Source of the DNA: an uncultured Oscillospiraceae bacterium
GTDB taxonomy: Bacteria > Bacillota > Clostridia > Oscillospirales > Oscillospiraceae
Assembly: GCA_934589145.1 (NCBI GenBank)
Contig: CAKTNW010000011.1
Coordinates: 1 to 61,845 of the forward strand
Reading direction: 5' to 3'
DNA length: 61,845 nt
Program-made: the position numbers and the translations under genes
Shown: positions 34,356 to 42,139 of the stretch, in pieces
How positions within the stretch are numbered: the first letter of the stretch is position 1
Layout: each line of letters opens with the position of its first letter
Notes under the pieces: generated by a model
Told to the model about the DNA's origin: nothing
Database searches by the model: none
What the model saw: the letters and a program-made list of their open reading frames with translations, nothing else

Positions 34356-35250
34356 CTTGTTCAAAACAGACGCAGAGCGGGAGACCGACCAGCAGGAGCG
34401 GGTACAGATCGTGCCGGCGGAGCAGGTGTTTCCCTATGCGCGGCAGCCGTACTCCGTAGACCGGCCCAGTGCCGATCTGGTGCGGCTGATGGACAGCATC
34501 GAGCGCACCGGCATTGCCGAGCCGCTGATCGTCCGTCCCCGCAGCGAGGGTGGGTATGAGATCATCTCCGGCCACCGGCGCGACTACTGCGCCAAGGTGG
34601 TGGGGCTGGACACCCGCCCGGTCATCGTGCGGGATTACAGTGACGAGGACGCGGATATTCTGGTGGTGGACTACAATATCAACCGGGAAAACCTGCTGCC
34701 CAGCGAGAAAGCCAAGGCGTACAAGCTGAAGCTGGACGCTATGAAAAGACAGGCAGGGCGACCAGCAAAGAATGGGGACCAATTTGGTCCCCATTCTTTG
34801 CAAGGAAAATCCAAGGAGATTTTGGCAGAACAGGTCAAGGAGAGTACAACGCAAATCCAACGGTTTATGAATCTCAACAAGCTCATTCCACCGCTGATGG
34901 AGGCGGTGGACGCGGGAAAGCTGAAATTCGTTCCGGCAGCCGACTACATCTCCCACCTGACCGAGAAAGAACAAACCTACCTCCAGTTCCTCATGGAGCG
35001 GGACGAGGTATCGCCCTCTGTGGATCAGGCGCAGCGGCTCAAGCAGATCAGCGTGGAGGGCAAGCTGGAGAATAACATCATCGACCTCATCATGCGGGAG
35101 GAAAAGCCGCTGGATCGGAAGGTGACGCTGCGGAACGACCGTTTGCAAAAGTACTTCCCTGCCAGCTATACCCCCAAGCAGATGGAGGAGGTCATCATCA
35201 AGCTACTGGAAGGCTGGCATCGCCGCAGGCAGCAGGAGCAGGAGAGGTGA
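34312..35250 (+). CDS. ParB/Spo0J-family partition protein
   Basis: The protein has 312 residues starting at TTG 34312, after AGGAGGTG. It has an N-terminal ParB nuclease-like fold with GGYEIISGHRRDYCAKVVGL (the GHRR CTP-binding motif), DYNINRENLLPSEKA, and a central helix-turn-helix (LAEQVKESTTQIQRFMNL). This is a mobile-element type ParB lacking its intact ParA partner. A perfect 37-bp inverted repeat lies inside the coding sequence at 34765-34801, coding for the variable linker RPAKNGDQFGPHSLQG. Confidence 0.88.
   Translation: MTRKLNGIELTRYDDLFKTDAERETDQQERVQIVPAEQVFPYARQPYSVDRPSADLVRLMDSIERTGIAEPLIVRPRSEGGYEIISGHRRDYCAKVVGLDTRPVIVRDYSDEDADILVVDYNINRENLLPSEKAKAYKLKLDAMKRQAGRPAKNGDQFGPHSLQGKSKEILAEQVKESTTQIQRFMNLNKLIPPLMEAVDAGKLKFVPAADYISHLTEKEQTYLQFLMERDEVSPSVDQAQRLKQISVEGKLENNIIDLIMREEKPLDRKVTLRNDRLQKYFPASYTPKQMEEVIIKLLEGWHRRRQQEQER
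34765..34801. repeat. 37-bp perfect inverted repeat inside parB
   Basis: Arms of 18 bp (GCAAAGAATGGGGACCAA and its exact complement) surround a single T. It keeps the reading frame open and sits in a linker between the ParB domains. Confidence 0.85.
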
Positions 35251-35360
35251 GTGTGTTCTTTCGTAAGTGAGATATAGAACAGCGAAATAATATTGATGCC
35301 TGTGTTTAGGCGAGCGGTTAAGGCTGATACCAAAGCGGAAAGAATACGGCCAAAGCGAAT

Positions 35361-35424
35361 GCAACAAGTTTTTTGCGTTAGACACGAAAAACTTGTTGCA
35401 TATCGGAAATATTTTGGGTATACT
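35361..35424 (+). promoter_or_regulatory. promoter with upstream 13-bp inverted-repeat operator
   Basis: TTGCAT (35396-35401) and TATACT (35419-35424) are 17 bp apart. The perfect inverted repeat GCAACAAGTTTTT (35361-35373) / AAAAACTTGTTGC (35387-35399) ends within the -35 box, as expected of a repressor or activator site. The stretch 35251-35360 before it holds no gene. Confidence 0.6.
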
Positions 35425-35447
35425 AATGACTGCGAGGAGGCGATAGC

Positions 35448-36647
35448 ATGATCAATAGGCCCAATTATATCGAGGCCATCACGCCTTTTATTGACCAACC
35501 GCTGGTCAAAATATTGGCGGGTATCCGCCGCTGCGGCAAGTCCACTATTTTTGAGATGCTGGAAGAAGAATTGCTGCGGCGGGGTGTGCCTGCGAATCAT
35601 ATTATCTGCAAGCGGTACACGGAGATGGACATTCCTGAAAACATCACCGGCAAGCAGATGTATGACGAACTGTTGGAAGCTATGGCAGGTAAGGGTCACT
35701 GCTACCTCCTGCTGGATGAGATACAGGAGATCACCGGCTGGGAAAGGGCGGTCAATAGTCTGCTGGAGGGTACAGACGCCGACATCTATGTGACCGGCTC
35801 TAACTCCAAGCTCATGTCCAGTGAAATTTCCACCTATCTGACAGGACGCTATGTGTCTATCCCCGTCTATCCCCTGTCTTTCCGCGAGTACCTGGACTTC
35901 AAAGCTGACAGTACGTTGCCTCGGAAGGAACTGCTGGAGGAATATATCCGGTTTGGCGGCTTCCCCATAATCGCGCTGAGTGAATATGACGCGCAGAACG
36001 CCTATCAGATCGTCAACGGCATCTACCACACCGTGGTCTCCCGCGACATTGTGAAGCGTCACCGCATCAACAAGCAGGATCTTTTTGATCGTGTGGTGAA
36101 ATTCATCATTGAGAACGTAGGCAAGACCTTTTCTGCCAACTCGATCTCCACATTTCTGAAAAGCGAGCACCGTAAGGTGTCGGTGGAGAGTATCTACAAC
36201 TATCTGCGCTGGCTGGAGCAGGCGTTCATCATCTATCCCTGTGAGCGTTACGACCTGCAAGGCAAGAGCATCCTGAAAACCCAGGAGAAATACTACCTTG
36301 CGGATGTGTCGTTGAAATACGCCCTGCTGGGCTATACCCGCAAGATGTTGGACGGAGCGATGGAGAACATCGTGTTCCTGGAGCTAAAGCGGCGGGGATA
36401 CGATGTGTATATCGGCAAGAATGATACCAAGGAGATTGACTTTGTGGCCACCCGCCGCGATGAACGGATCTATGTGCAAGTATGCGTTCACCTGCCGGAG
36501 GGCTCTGACCGTGAGGTGGACAACCTCATGGAGATCAAAGACCATTACCCCAAATATGTTGTCACCCTGAACGACATGGATGTTGGAATTGAAAACGGCA
36601 TTAAGATTGTGCATCTTCAGGATTTCCTGCTGGCGGAAACATGGTAA
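35448..36647 (+). CDS. AAA ATPase with DUF4143 domain
   Basis: The protein has 399 residues, with ATG 35448 behind GCGAGGAGG. Walker A is GIRRCGKSTIF near residue 25; Walker B is YLLLDEIQEI. TGSNSKLMSSEISTYLTGRY is the typical sensor segment, and YPLSFREYL follows. The C-terminal DUF4143 part has EIDFVATRRDERIYVQV, a nuclease-like strand. It is a different subfamily from the ATPase at 32805. The dedicated promoter with a palindromic operator suggests independent regulation. Its cellular substrate is unknown. Confidence 0.88.
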   Translation: MINRPNYIEAITPFIDQPLVKILAGIRRCGKSTIFEMLEEELLRRGVPANHIICKRYTEMDIPENITGKQMYDELLEAMAGKGHCYLLLDEIQEITGWERAVNSLLEGTDADIYVTGSNSKLMSSEISTYLTGRYVSIPVYPLSFREYLDFKADSTLPRKELLEEYIRFGGFPIIALSEYDAQNAYQIVNGIYHTVVSRDIVKRHRINKQDLFDRVVKFIIENVGKTFSANSISTFLKSEHRKVSVESIYNYLRWLEQAFIIYPCERYDLQGKSILKTQEKYYLADVSLKYALLGYTRKMLDGAMENIVFLELKRRGYDVYIGKNDTKEIDFVATRRDERIYVQVCVHLPEGSDREVDNLMEIKDHYPKYVVTLNDMDVGIENGIKIVHLQDFLLAETW

Positions 36648-36664
36648 ACGATGATTTTTAGGGG

Positions 36665-36692
36665 AAGGCAGTCCGAACGGACTGCCTTTTCA
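36665..36692 (+). terminator. intrinsic terminator after the DUF4143 ATPase gene
   Basis: AAGGCAGTCC-gaac-GGACTGCCTT is followed by TT; the stem is perfect. Confidence 0.8.
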
Positions 36693-36802
36693 TCGCGGAT
36701 ACCCACGCTGCACCCGTTTCACGGCCTGTTCCTATTTAGTCAATGAAACCGGTCTGCGGGAGATCAGCCGGGTGGTAATGCAGAGACGGCGGGAGTAATT
36801 TT

Positions 36803-36831
36803 TTGCAAAGAATGCACAGATTGGCTATGAT
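36803..36831 (+). promoter_or_regulatory. sigma-A promoter of tnpV
   Basis: TTGCAA (36803-36808) and TATGAT (36826-36831) are separated by 17 bp, 47 bp before the ATG. Confidence 0.6.
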
Positions 36832-36877
36832 GTTGCCAAAGAGCAAAACAACGCCGAAAAAGAAAGGAGCGCGGAAC

Positions 36878-37228
36878 ATGGAAGTGACCTACAGAGTACA
36901 GGAGGGCTTTCGTCTGCCGAACCTGATGATGCCGCAAGAGCAGGAGATCCACCTGGGCAAGTACGCGGAGCTGCGGAGGCAGTACATCAAGAAGCATCGC
37001 AGGGTGCTGTATACGAATCTCAAGACCAGCGGGCAGCTGGCGGCACATCTGGCGGAGATCGAGGAGACAGCACAGCGGATGGTGACGCGGGCCGTGGCGC
37101 AGATGGCGAGGGCCGAGGGTGTGACGGAGGAACTGAAAGCCGCCGATCCCCGGCGCTGGACGGGCCTGATGAACAATCTGAAACACAGTGCGGAGGAACT
37201 GGTGCTGAGCGACCTGATCTACAGCTGA
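36878..37228 (+). CDS. tnpV: transposon-encoded protein TnpV
   Basis: The protein has 116 residues from ATG 36878, behind AAAGGAGCG. It matches the TnpV family of Firmicutes mobilisable transposons: MEVTYRVQEGFRLPNL, a LGKYAELRRQYIKKHRRVLY core, and the end RWTGLMNNLKHSAEE..LIY. Its function in the element is unknown. It is followed by a 16-bp perfect hairpin at 37243-37277. Confidence 0.85.
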   Translation: MEVTYRVQEGFRLPNLMMPQEQEIHLGKYAELRRQYIKKHRRVLYTNLKTSGQLAAHLAEIEETAQRMVTRAVAQMARAEGVTEELKAADPRRWTGLMNNLKHSAEELVLSDLIYS

Positions 37229-37242
37229 CAAGTGAAGAACCG

Positions 37243-37277
37243 GCAAGGGCGGGAAGTGATGCACTTCCCGCCCTTGC
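37243..37277. repeat. 16-bp perfect hairpin after tnpV
   Basis: GCAAGGGCGGGAAGTG pairs with CACTTCCCGCCCTTGC around ATG. No T run follows, so terminator function is uncertain. Confidence 0.6.
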
Positions 37278-37340
37278 TGCGGTGTAGGCGTGACGCACAG
37301 CGCGGCGAAGCCCGCCGATTTCTTTTTTCGGCAGGTATTG

Positions 37341-37430
37341 CAGGACGCGGCGCGAAGCGCCGCTGTCCTGGCAAGCATAGCATTTTGACAGCAAAATGCG
37401 CTTGTTAAAGGGCAAGCCCCCTAAGACCCC
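37341..37430 (+). other. candidate oriT upstream of mobC
   Basis: Two adjacent nested hairpins, CAGGAC..CGGCGC-gaa-GCGCCG..GTCCTG (37341-37370) and GCAAGC-CATTTTG-acag-CAAAATG-GCTTG (37371-37404), are followed by GGGCAAGCCCCCTAAGACCCC. They lie directly upstream of mobC and the relaxase remnant. Inverted repeats next to a nic region in front of mobC are the usual layout of a mobilisation origin. The nic site cannot be proven from this sequence. Confidence 0.45.
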
Positions 37431-37454
37431 GCCAAAATGGAAGGAGCAGAACAC

Positions 37455-37760
37455 ATGAGAGAAATTGCAAAGCGCGTTTCCCTGCGGCTGGACAGTGCAG
37501 AGTACGCACACTTGAAACGACTTTCTGCGGATACTGGCCTAAAAATGGAGCCGGTGATCCGCAGTCTTATTATGGGTACGGAATTGCGCCGCCGTCCGCC
37601 TGATGAATTGACGGAGTTGCTGCGTCAGATGTCCGGTATGGCCGCGAATATCAATCAGATCGCCAAGGTCGCCAATGCCGGCGGTTTTGTCCGTATAGAG
37701 GATATAGAGCATATCAAGACAATGCAGCAGATGCTATGGCAGGCGGTGAAACACCTCTGA
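37455..37760 (+). CDS. mobC: MobC-like relaxosome protein
   Basis: The protein has 101 residues from ATG 37455, behind GGAAGGAG. It has a ribbon-helix-helix-like N-terminus (RVSLRLDSAEYAHLKRLSAD) and the MobC core (LTELLRQMSGMAANINQIAKVAN). MobC binds oriT and helps the relaxase nick. Here the relaxase that follows 1 nt later is truncated, so mobilisation would need one in trans. Confidence 0.85.
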   Translation: MREIAKRVSLRLDSAEYAHLKRLSADTGLKMEPVIRSLIMGTELRRRPPDELTELLRQMSGMAANINQIAKVANAGGFVRIEDIEHIKTMQQMLWQAVKHL

Positions 37761-37761
37761 T

Positions 37762-37959
37762 ATGAACATCACGAAGATCATCGCTATCCGTGACCGGCTG
37801 AACAAACGGGTAAGCTATGCCGTCAACGAGGAAAAGACCACGCTGGCCGCCGGTATTACGGGGATATGTAGCGCGAACAAGAAATGCTTTCCTGCTTTTG
37901 CCAACGCCCCAGTTCTCCTGCTACAATACTCAAAAACGACCAGGAGGGCGGTATTATGA
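37762..37959 (+). pseudogene. relaxase (MobA/VirD2-type) truncated after about 30 codons
   Basis: The ATG at 37762 starts MNITKIIAIRDRLNKRVSYA followed by VNEEKT, the N-terminus of Firmicutes ICE relaxases. After about codon 32 the sequence no longer resembles a relaxase; it lacks the catalytic Tyr context and the HxH motif, and stops at 37959. The join at about 37850-37870 marks a deletion that brought the integrase promoter close. Confidence 0.75.
37898..37927 (+). promoter_or_regulatory. promoter of the integrase remnant
   Basis: TTGCCA (37898-37903) and TACAAT (37922-37927) are 18 bp apart, followed by AGGAGGG and ATG 37956. Confidence 0.5.
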
Positions 37960-38548
37960 GGAAGCATCTGGAGATCACAGAGAAGAAGTTGACGCGGTTC
38001 GCAGGGTATCTGCGGCGGGAGGAGCGAGAGGCCTCCACCATCGAGGCGTACCTGCGGGCGGCGATGCACGGCTTTTGCTGCTTTTGGAGACGCTCTGCGC
38101 CACCGGCATCCGGGTCAGCGAGCTGCAATACATCACCGTGGAAGCCGCTCAAAACGGCGTGGCGGAGATCGCACTGAAGGGCAAGATCAGAACCATCCTG
38201 CTGCCCACAAAGCTGTGCCGCAAGCGGCTGACATATGCAAAAAAGAGAAACATCTGCCACGGGCAGATATTCCTCACGCGAAACGGAAACGGATTGTCGA
38301 GGAAGTTCATCTGGTCGGAAATGAAAGAGCTGTGCGAAGGAGCCCAGGTGGCGCGGAGCAAGGTGTTCCCCCACAACCTGCGGGGGCTGTTCGCCCGGAC
38401 GTTTTACGCTGCCTGCCGGGACGTGGTACGTTTGGCGGACGTGCTGGGTCACAGCAGCATCGAGACGACCCGCATCTATTTGCTGTCCACGGCAAAAGAA
38501 AGTGCCCGCCAGCTGGACAGGCTCAACCTACTCAGCGGGTGGGCATAA
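37956..38548 (+). pseudogene. tyrosine integrase with internal deletion and frameshift
   Basis: ATG 37956 begins MRKHLEITEKKLTRFAGYLR, the start of a SAM-like core-binding domain, readable to about 38065. At about 38065-38080 the frame changes and the middle of the protein is missing. From there, in another frame, the catalytic domain reads on: ETLCATGIRVSEL (catalytic Arg), FPHNLRGLFA (His-x-x-Arg), LGHSSIETTRIYL (His and Tyr), ending at 38548. All visible catalytic residues of the C-terminal half are kept, but roughly 100 residues are lost, so it is inactive. It presumably was the integrase of this element. Confidence 0.75.
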
Positions 38549-38694
38549 TTATTATTTCGCACCGTCTGGCAGAAATCGTGCAATAGAAACGCCCCGCGGC
38601 GATGGCCGCGAGGCATAAATGGACATAATAGGGAGAGCCGGTTCAAAACGCAGTGGATCGGCTCTGCATAATTGTGTGAAATGGTTGCGTTTGC

Positions 38695-38728
38695 TTGACG
38701 TTAGCTACTAAATGTGGTACACTACCAC
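38695..38728 (+). promoter_or_regulatory. promoter of the polysaccharide operon with palindrome over the -10 box
   Basis: TTGACG (38695-38700) and TACACT (38718-38723) are 17 bp apart. A perfect palindrome GTGGTA-cac-TACCAC (38714-38728) covers the -10 region, a likely regulator site. The 80-nt leader to 38805 shows no strong hairpin. Upstream, 38549-38694 holds only a GC-rich hairpin (about 38592-38613). Confidence 0.65.
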
Positions 38729-38804
38729 TGTGATTTTGACGAAACACTGGACATTTCTGACAGTAGCTCGTCAGATTAATAATTATGTCTTGAACGGAGC
38801 GACT

Positions 38805-39638
38805 ATGGCACGGAGAAGAGCGAACAGCGCAAAGATAGACCCGGCACTTTTCCATCGCAGCGCGTCGTCCGTGACGATGACGGAGGATGTGATCACGGCC
38901 TATGTGTCCATCCTGCGTGCAGAAGGCCGTACCGGGTCAAGCTTGCATCTCTGCGAGACTGTTCTGCGGCAGTTTCTTGCATTCCTGCCAGATGGTGTGA
39001 TCACGAAGGACTCTCTGTCCGCGTGGCGTGAGCAGCTGCTGACCGAGGGCTTTGCCATCCGAACGGTGAATTGCAGAGTCTCCACGGTGAGCGCATTGCT
39101 GGAGGCGATGGATTGCCGGGAGTTTCAGGTGGATCGTCAGCTTCGCCCGCCTCAGTTCGAAGCGCCGGAACTGACACGGCAGGAATACCTGCGGATGCTG
39201 CAGACGGCGAGAACGCTGGATGACAGGCGCGGCTATGTGCTGGTAAAGCTATTCGCCAGCACGGGCCTGTCGGTGTCTGACCTGCCGTTGGTGACAGTGG
39301 AGGCTGCACAGGCCGGACGGCTGGTGAAGGGGCGGGAGATCGTCCGGTTTTCGGAGGGCCTGCAAACCGATCTGCTGGCGTACGCCAAGCAAAACGGGCG
39401 TCTGACCGGCGCAATTTTCACACAGAAGAACGGCTCGCCGCTGATGCGCACACAGGTGGGAGTTTACATCCAAAAGCTGGGACAAGACGCGCGGATACCC
39501 GCCGAGAAAGCCAACATTCGCGCTCTGCGGCAGCTGCACAAGGCCGCGGTGACGGCCATAGAAGCCAATTTCGACCTTCTTGTTCAGCAGGCCTATGAAC
39601 GCCAGTTAGAGCGGGAAGATGCGGCGGTTGGGTGGTAA
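38805..39638 (+). CDS. tyrosine-recombinase-like protein lacking catalytic residues
   Basis: The protein has 277 residues from ATG 38805 (GGAG upstream). Its fold is that of a tyrosine recombinase: a SAM-like N-terminal domain (ITAYVSILRAEGRTGSSLHL), then a catalytic-like domain. It is related to the integrase remnant just upstream; both share a 'VTVEAAQ' strand and a 'AYAKQ/K' helix. The residues are not conserved: TGLSVSDL has Ser where the catalytic Arg stands (TGIRVSEL in the remnant), the His-x-x-Arg box reads IRALRQL, and the LGH and nucleophilic Tyr segments are missing. It is therefore probably a DNA-binding regulator rather than a recombinase. It is the first gene of the polysaccharide operon, 33 nt before rfbA. 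Confidence 0.8.
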   Translation: MARRRANSAKIDPALFHRSASSVTMTEDVITAYVSILRAEGRTGSSLHLCETVLRQFLAFLPDGVITKDSLSAWREQLLTEGFAIRTVNCRVSTVSALLEAMDCREFQVDRQLRPPQFEAPELTRQEYLRMLQTARTLDDRRGYVLVKLFASTGLSVSDLPLVTVEAAQAGRLVKGREIVRFSEGLQTDLLAYAKQNGRLTGAIFTQKNGSPLMRTQVGVYIQKLGQDARIPAEKANIRALRQLHKAAVTAIEANFDLLVQQAYERQLEREDAAVGW

Positions 39639-39671
39639 AAACCACAATTCGATTGAGGGGAGAAAAGAAGC

Positions 39672-40550
39672 ATGAAAGGTATCGTATTGGCGGGCGGTAG
39701 CGGAACGCGGCTGTATCCGCTGACCATGGTGACATCCAAGCAGCTGCTGCCTATCTATGATAAGCCCATGGTGTATTATCCCATCTCCACGCTGATGCTG
39801 GCGGGGATACGGGACATTCTCATCATATCAACGCCGACCGACCTGCCGAATTTCCAGCGTCTACTGGGAGACGGCAGTCAATTCGGCGTTTGTTTTTCGT
39901 ATAAGGTGCAGCCCTCGCCGGACGGCCTGGCGCAGGCGTTCATCCTGGGTGAGGAGTTCATCGGGGATGACCGGGCGGCCATGATCCTTGGCGACAACAT
40001 CTTCTACGGCGCGGGCCTCACGGCCCAGCTCCGCAAGGCAGTGGAGCAGGAGGAGGGTGCGACGGTGTTCGGCTACTACGTCAACGACCCGGAACGGTTC
40101 GGCGTGGTGGAGCTGGACGATACCGGCAAGGCCATCTCCATCGAGGAGAAGCCCAAAGAGCCCAAGAGCAACTACGCCGTCACCGGCCTGTACTTCTACG
40201 ACAAAAAGGTGGTGGAGCGCGCCAAGGCGCTGAAGCCCTCTGCTCGGGGTGAGTTGGAGATCACCGACCTGAACCGCGTGTACCTGGACGAGGGTACGCT
40301 GCACGTGGTCACGCTGGGCCGAGGCTACGCCTGGCTGGATACCGGAACGATGGATTCTCTGGCGGAGGCCACGGAGTTCGTCCGCGTGGTGGAATCCCGG
40401 GAGGGTATCCAGATCTCCGCACTGGAGGAGATCGCCTACCGCAACGGCTGGATCAACCGGGAGCAGTTGCTGCTGGCGGCCAATATCTACGGTAAGTCCC
40501 CCTACGGCCAGCATCTGAAACATGTGGCCGAGGGCAAGTACATCTATTGA
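39672..40550 (+). CDS. rfbA: glucose-1-phosphate thymidylyltransferase
   Basis: The protein has 292 residues, the normal RmlA length. The nucleotidyltransferase signature [11 protein letters not shown] is at the N-terminus, with [12 protein letters not shown], the substrate loop [11 protein letters not shown] and GDNIFYG. It makes dTDP-glucose from glucose-1-phosphate and dTTP in the cytoplasm, the first step of dTDP-L-rhamnose and of other dTDP-sugars needed later in the operon. It is followed 10 nt later by rfbC. Confidence 0.95.
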   Translation: MKGIVLAGGSGTRLYPLTMVTSKQLLPIYDKPMVYYPISTLMLAGIRDILIISTPTDLPNFQRLLGDGSQFGVCFSYKVQPSPDGLAQAFILGEEFIGDDRAAMILGDNIFYGAGLTAQLRKAVEQEEGATVFGYYVNDPERFGVVELDDTGKAISIEEKPKEPKSNYAVTGLYFYDKKVVERAKALKPSARGELEITDLNRVYLDEGTLHVVTLGRGYAWLDTGTMDSLAEATEFVRVVESREGIQISALEEIAYRNGWINREQLLLAANIYGKSPYGQHLKHVAEGKYIY

Positions 40551-40560
40551 GGGCAGACGA

Positions 40561-41106
40561 ATGGAATTTATCAAGACCGCCATTGACGGCGTGTATATCG
40601 TAGAGCCGAAGGTGTTCGGCGACCATCGCGGGTTCTTTATGGAGAGCTATTCCAAGCGTGTGTTCGAGGAGGCGGGGCTGCACTATGACTTCGTGCAGGA
40701 CAACCACTCATCCTCCACGGTAAAAGGTACGCTGCGGGGCATCCATTTCCAGCGGGGCGACAAGGCCCAGGCCAAGCTGGTACGCTGCGCCCGCGGCGCG
40801 GTGCTGGACGTGGCAGTGGATCTGCGGCCCAACAGTCCTACTTACAAGAAGTGGGTGGCGGTGGAGCTCAGCGAGGAGAACAAGCGGCAGGTGATGATTC
40901 CCCGCGGCTTCGGCCATGGCTTTGTGACGCTGACTGATGAGGTGGAGTTCCTCTATAAAGCGGATAACTACTATGCGCCGGAGGCGGACGGCGGCATCCG
41001 CTGGAACGACCCGGAGCTGGCCATCGACTGGGGTGTGGAGAACCCCATCCTGTCCCAAAAGGATCAGACTTCTCCGTGGCTGAAGGATGCCATCACCGAT
41101 TTTTGA
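40561..41106 (+). CDS. rfbC: dTDP-4-dehydrorhamnose 3,5-epimerase
   Basis: The protein has 181 residues. The cupin fold shows GDHRGFFMESYS, the substrate-binding QDNHSSS, LRGIHFQ with the catalytic His, and PRGFGHGF. It epimerises dTDP-4-keto-6-deoxyglucose at C3 and C5. ATG 40561 directly follows the rfbA stop region and matches the family N-terminus. Confidence 0.95.
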   Translation: MEFIKTAIDGVYIVEPKVFGDHRGFFMESYSKRVFEEAGLHYDFVQDNHSSSTVKGTLRGIHFQRGDKAQAKLVRCARGAVLDVAVDLRPNSPTYKKWVAVELSEENKRQVMIPRGFGHGFVTLTDEVEFLYKADNYYAPEADGGIRWNDPELAIDWGVENPILSQKDQTSPWLKDAITDF

Positions 41107-41119
41107 GGAGGAAACGACT

Positions 41120-42139
41120 ATGACCATCATCGTCACCGGCGGCGCCGGTTTTATCGGCAGCAACTTTATCTTCTATATGCTGGACAAGCACCCGGAGGAC
41201 CGCATCGTCTGCGTGGACAAGCTGACCTACGCCGGCAACCTGTCCACGCTGGAAAGCGTCATGGACAAGCCTAATTTCCGCTTCGTGAAGGCGGACATCT
41301 GCGACCGCAAGGCCATCTATGACCTGTTCGAGGAGGAGCATCCCGACGTGGTGGTGAATTTCGCCGCCGAGAGCCACGTGGACCGATCCATCGAAAACCC
41401 GGAGGTCTTTTTGCAGACCAATATCCTGGGTACGCAGGTCATGCTGGACGCCTGCCGTAAGTACGGCATCCAGCGGTATCACCAGGTGTCCACCGATGAG
41501 GTGTATGGCGACCTGCCGCTGGACCGTCCCGACCTGTTTTTTACCGAGGAGACGCCCATCCACACCTCCAGCCCGTACAGCAGCTCCAAGGCGGGCGCTG
41601 ACCTGCTGGTGCTGGCGTACCACCGCACCTACGGCCTGCCCGTCACGGTGAGCCGCTGCTCCAACAACTACGGGCCGTACCACTTCCCGGAGAAGCTGAT
41701 CCCGCTGATGATCGCCAACGCGTTGAACGACAAGCCTCTGCCGGTGTACGGCGAGGGCCTGAACGTCCGCGACTGGCTGTATGTAGATGACCACTGCAAG
41801 GCCATTGACCTTATCATCCGTAATGGCCGGGAGGGCGAGGTCTACAATATCGGTGGCCACAACGAGATGCGGAATATCGACATCGTGCGGCTGATCTGCC
41901 AGAAACTGGGCAAGCCGGAGAGCCTGATCACCTACGTCACCGACCGCAAGGGTCACGATATGCGCTATGCCATCGACCCCACCAAGATCCACAGCGAGCT
42001 GGGCTGGCTGCCGGAGACGAAGTTCGCCGACGGCATCGACAAGACCATCGACTGGTATCTGACCCATCGCGACTGGTGGGAGAACATCATCAATGGCGAG
42101 TACCAGCACTACTATGAGCGGATGTATGGGAACAGATAA
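41120..42139 (+). CDS. rfbB: dTDP-glucose 4,6-dehydratase
   Basis: The protein has 339 residues from ATG 41120, behind GAGGAGG. The NAD-binding motif is TGGAGFIGSNF, the catalytic STDEVYGDL segment follows, then the YxxxK site in SPYSSSKAGAD. It forms dTDP-4-keto-6-deoxyglucose, the branch point to rhamnose and to the 4-amino sugar made by the transaminase at 54473. The last 14 nt overlap the start of the next gene. Confidence 0.95.
   Translation: MTIIVTGGAGFIGSNFIFYMLDKHPEDRIVCVDKLTYAGNLSTLESVMDKPNFRFVKADICDRKAIYDLFEEEHPDVVVNFAAESHVDRSIENPEVFLQTNILGTQVMLDACRKYGIQRYHQVSTDEVYGDLPLDRPDLFFTEETPIHTSSPYSSSKAGADLLVLAYHRTYGLPVTVSRCSNNYGPYHFPEKLIPLMIANALNDKPLPVYGEGLNVRDWLYVDDHCKAIDLIIRNGREGEVYNIGGHNEMRNIDIVRLICQKLGKPESLITYVTDRKGHDMRYAIDPTKIHSELGWLPETKFADGIDKTIDWYLTHRDWWENIINGEYQHYYERMYGNR

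Noticed and set aside
37898..37959. A short separate gene downstream of mobC made of the relaxase start and following codons
   Set aside because: Only the first 30 or so codons resemble a relaxase, and the rest reads through the integrase promoter; it is a deletion product.
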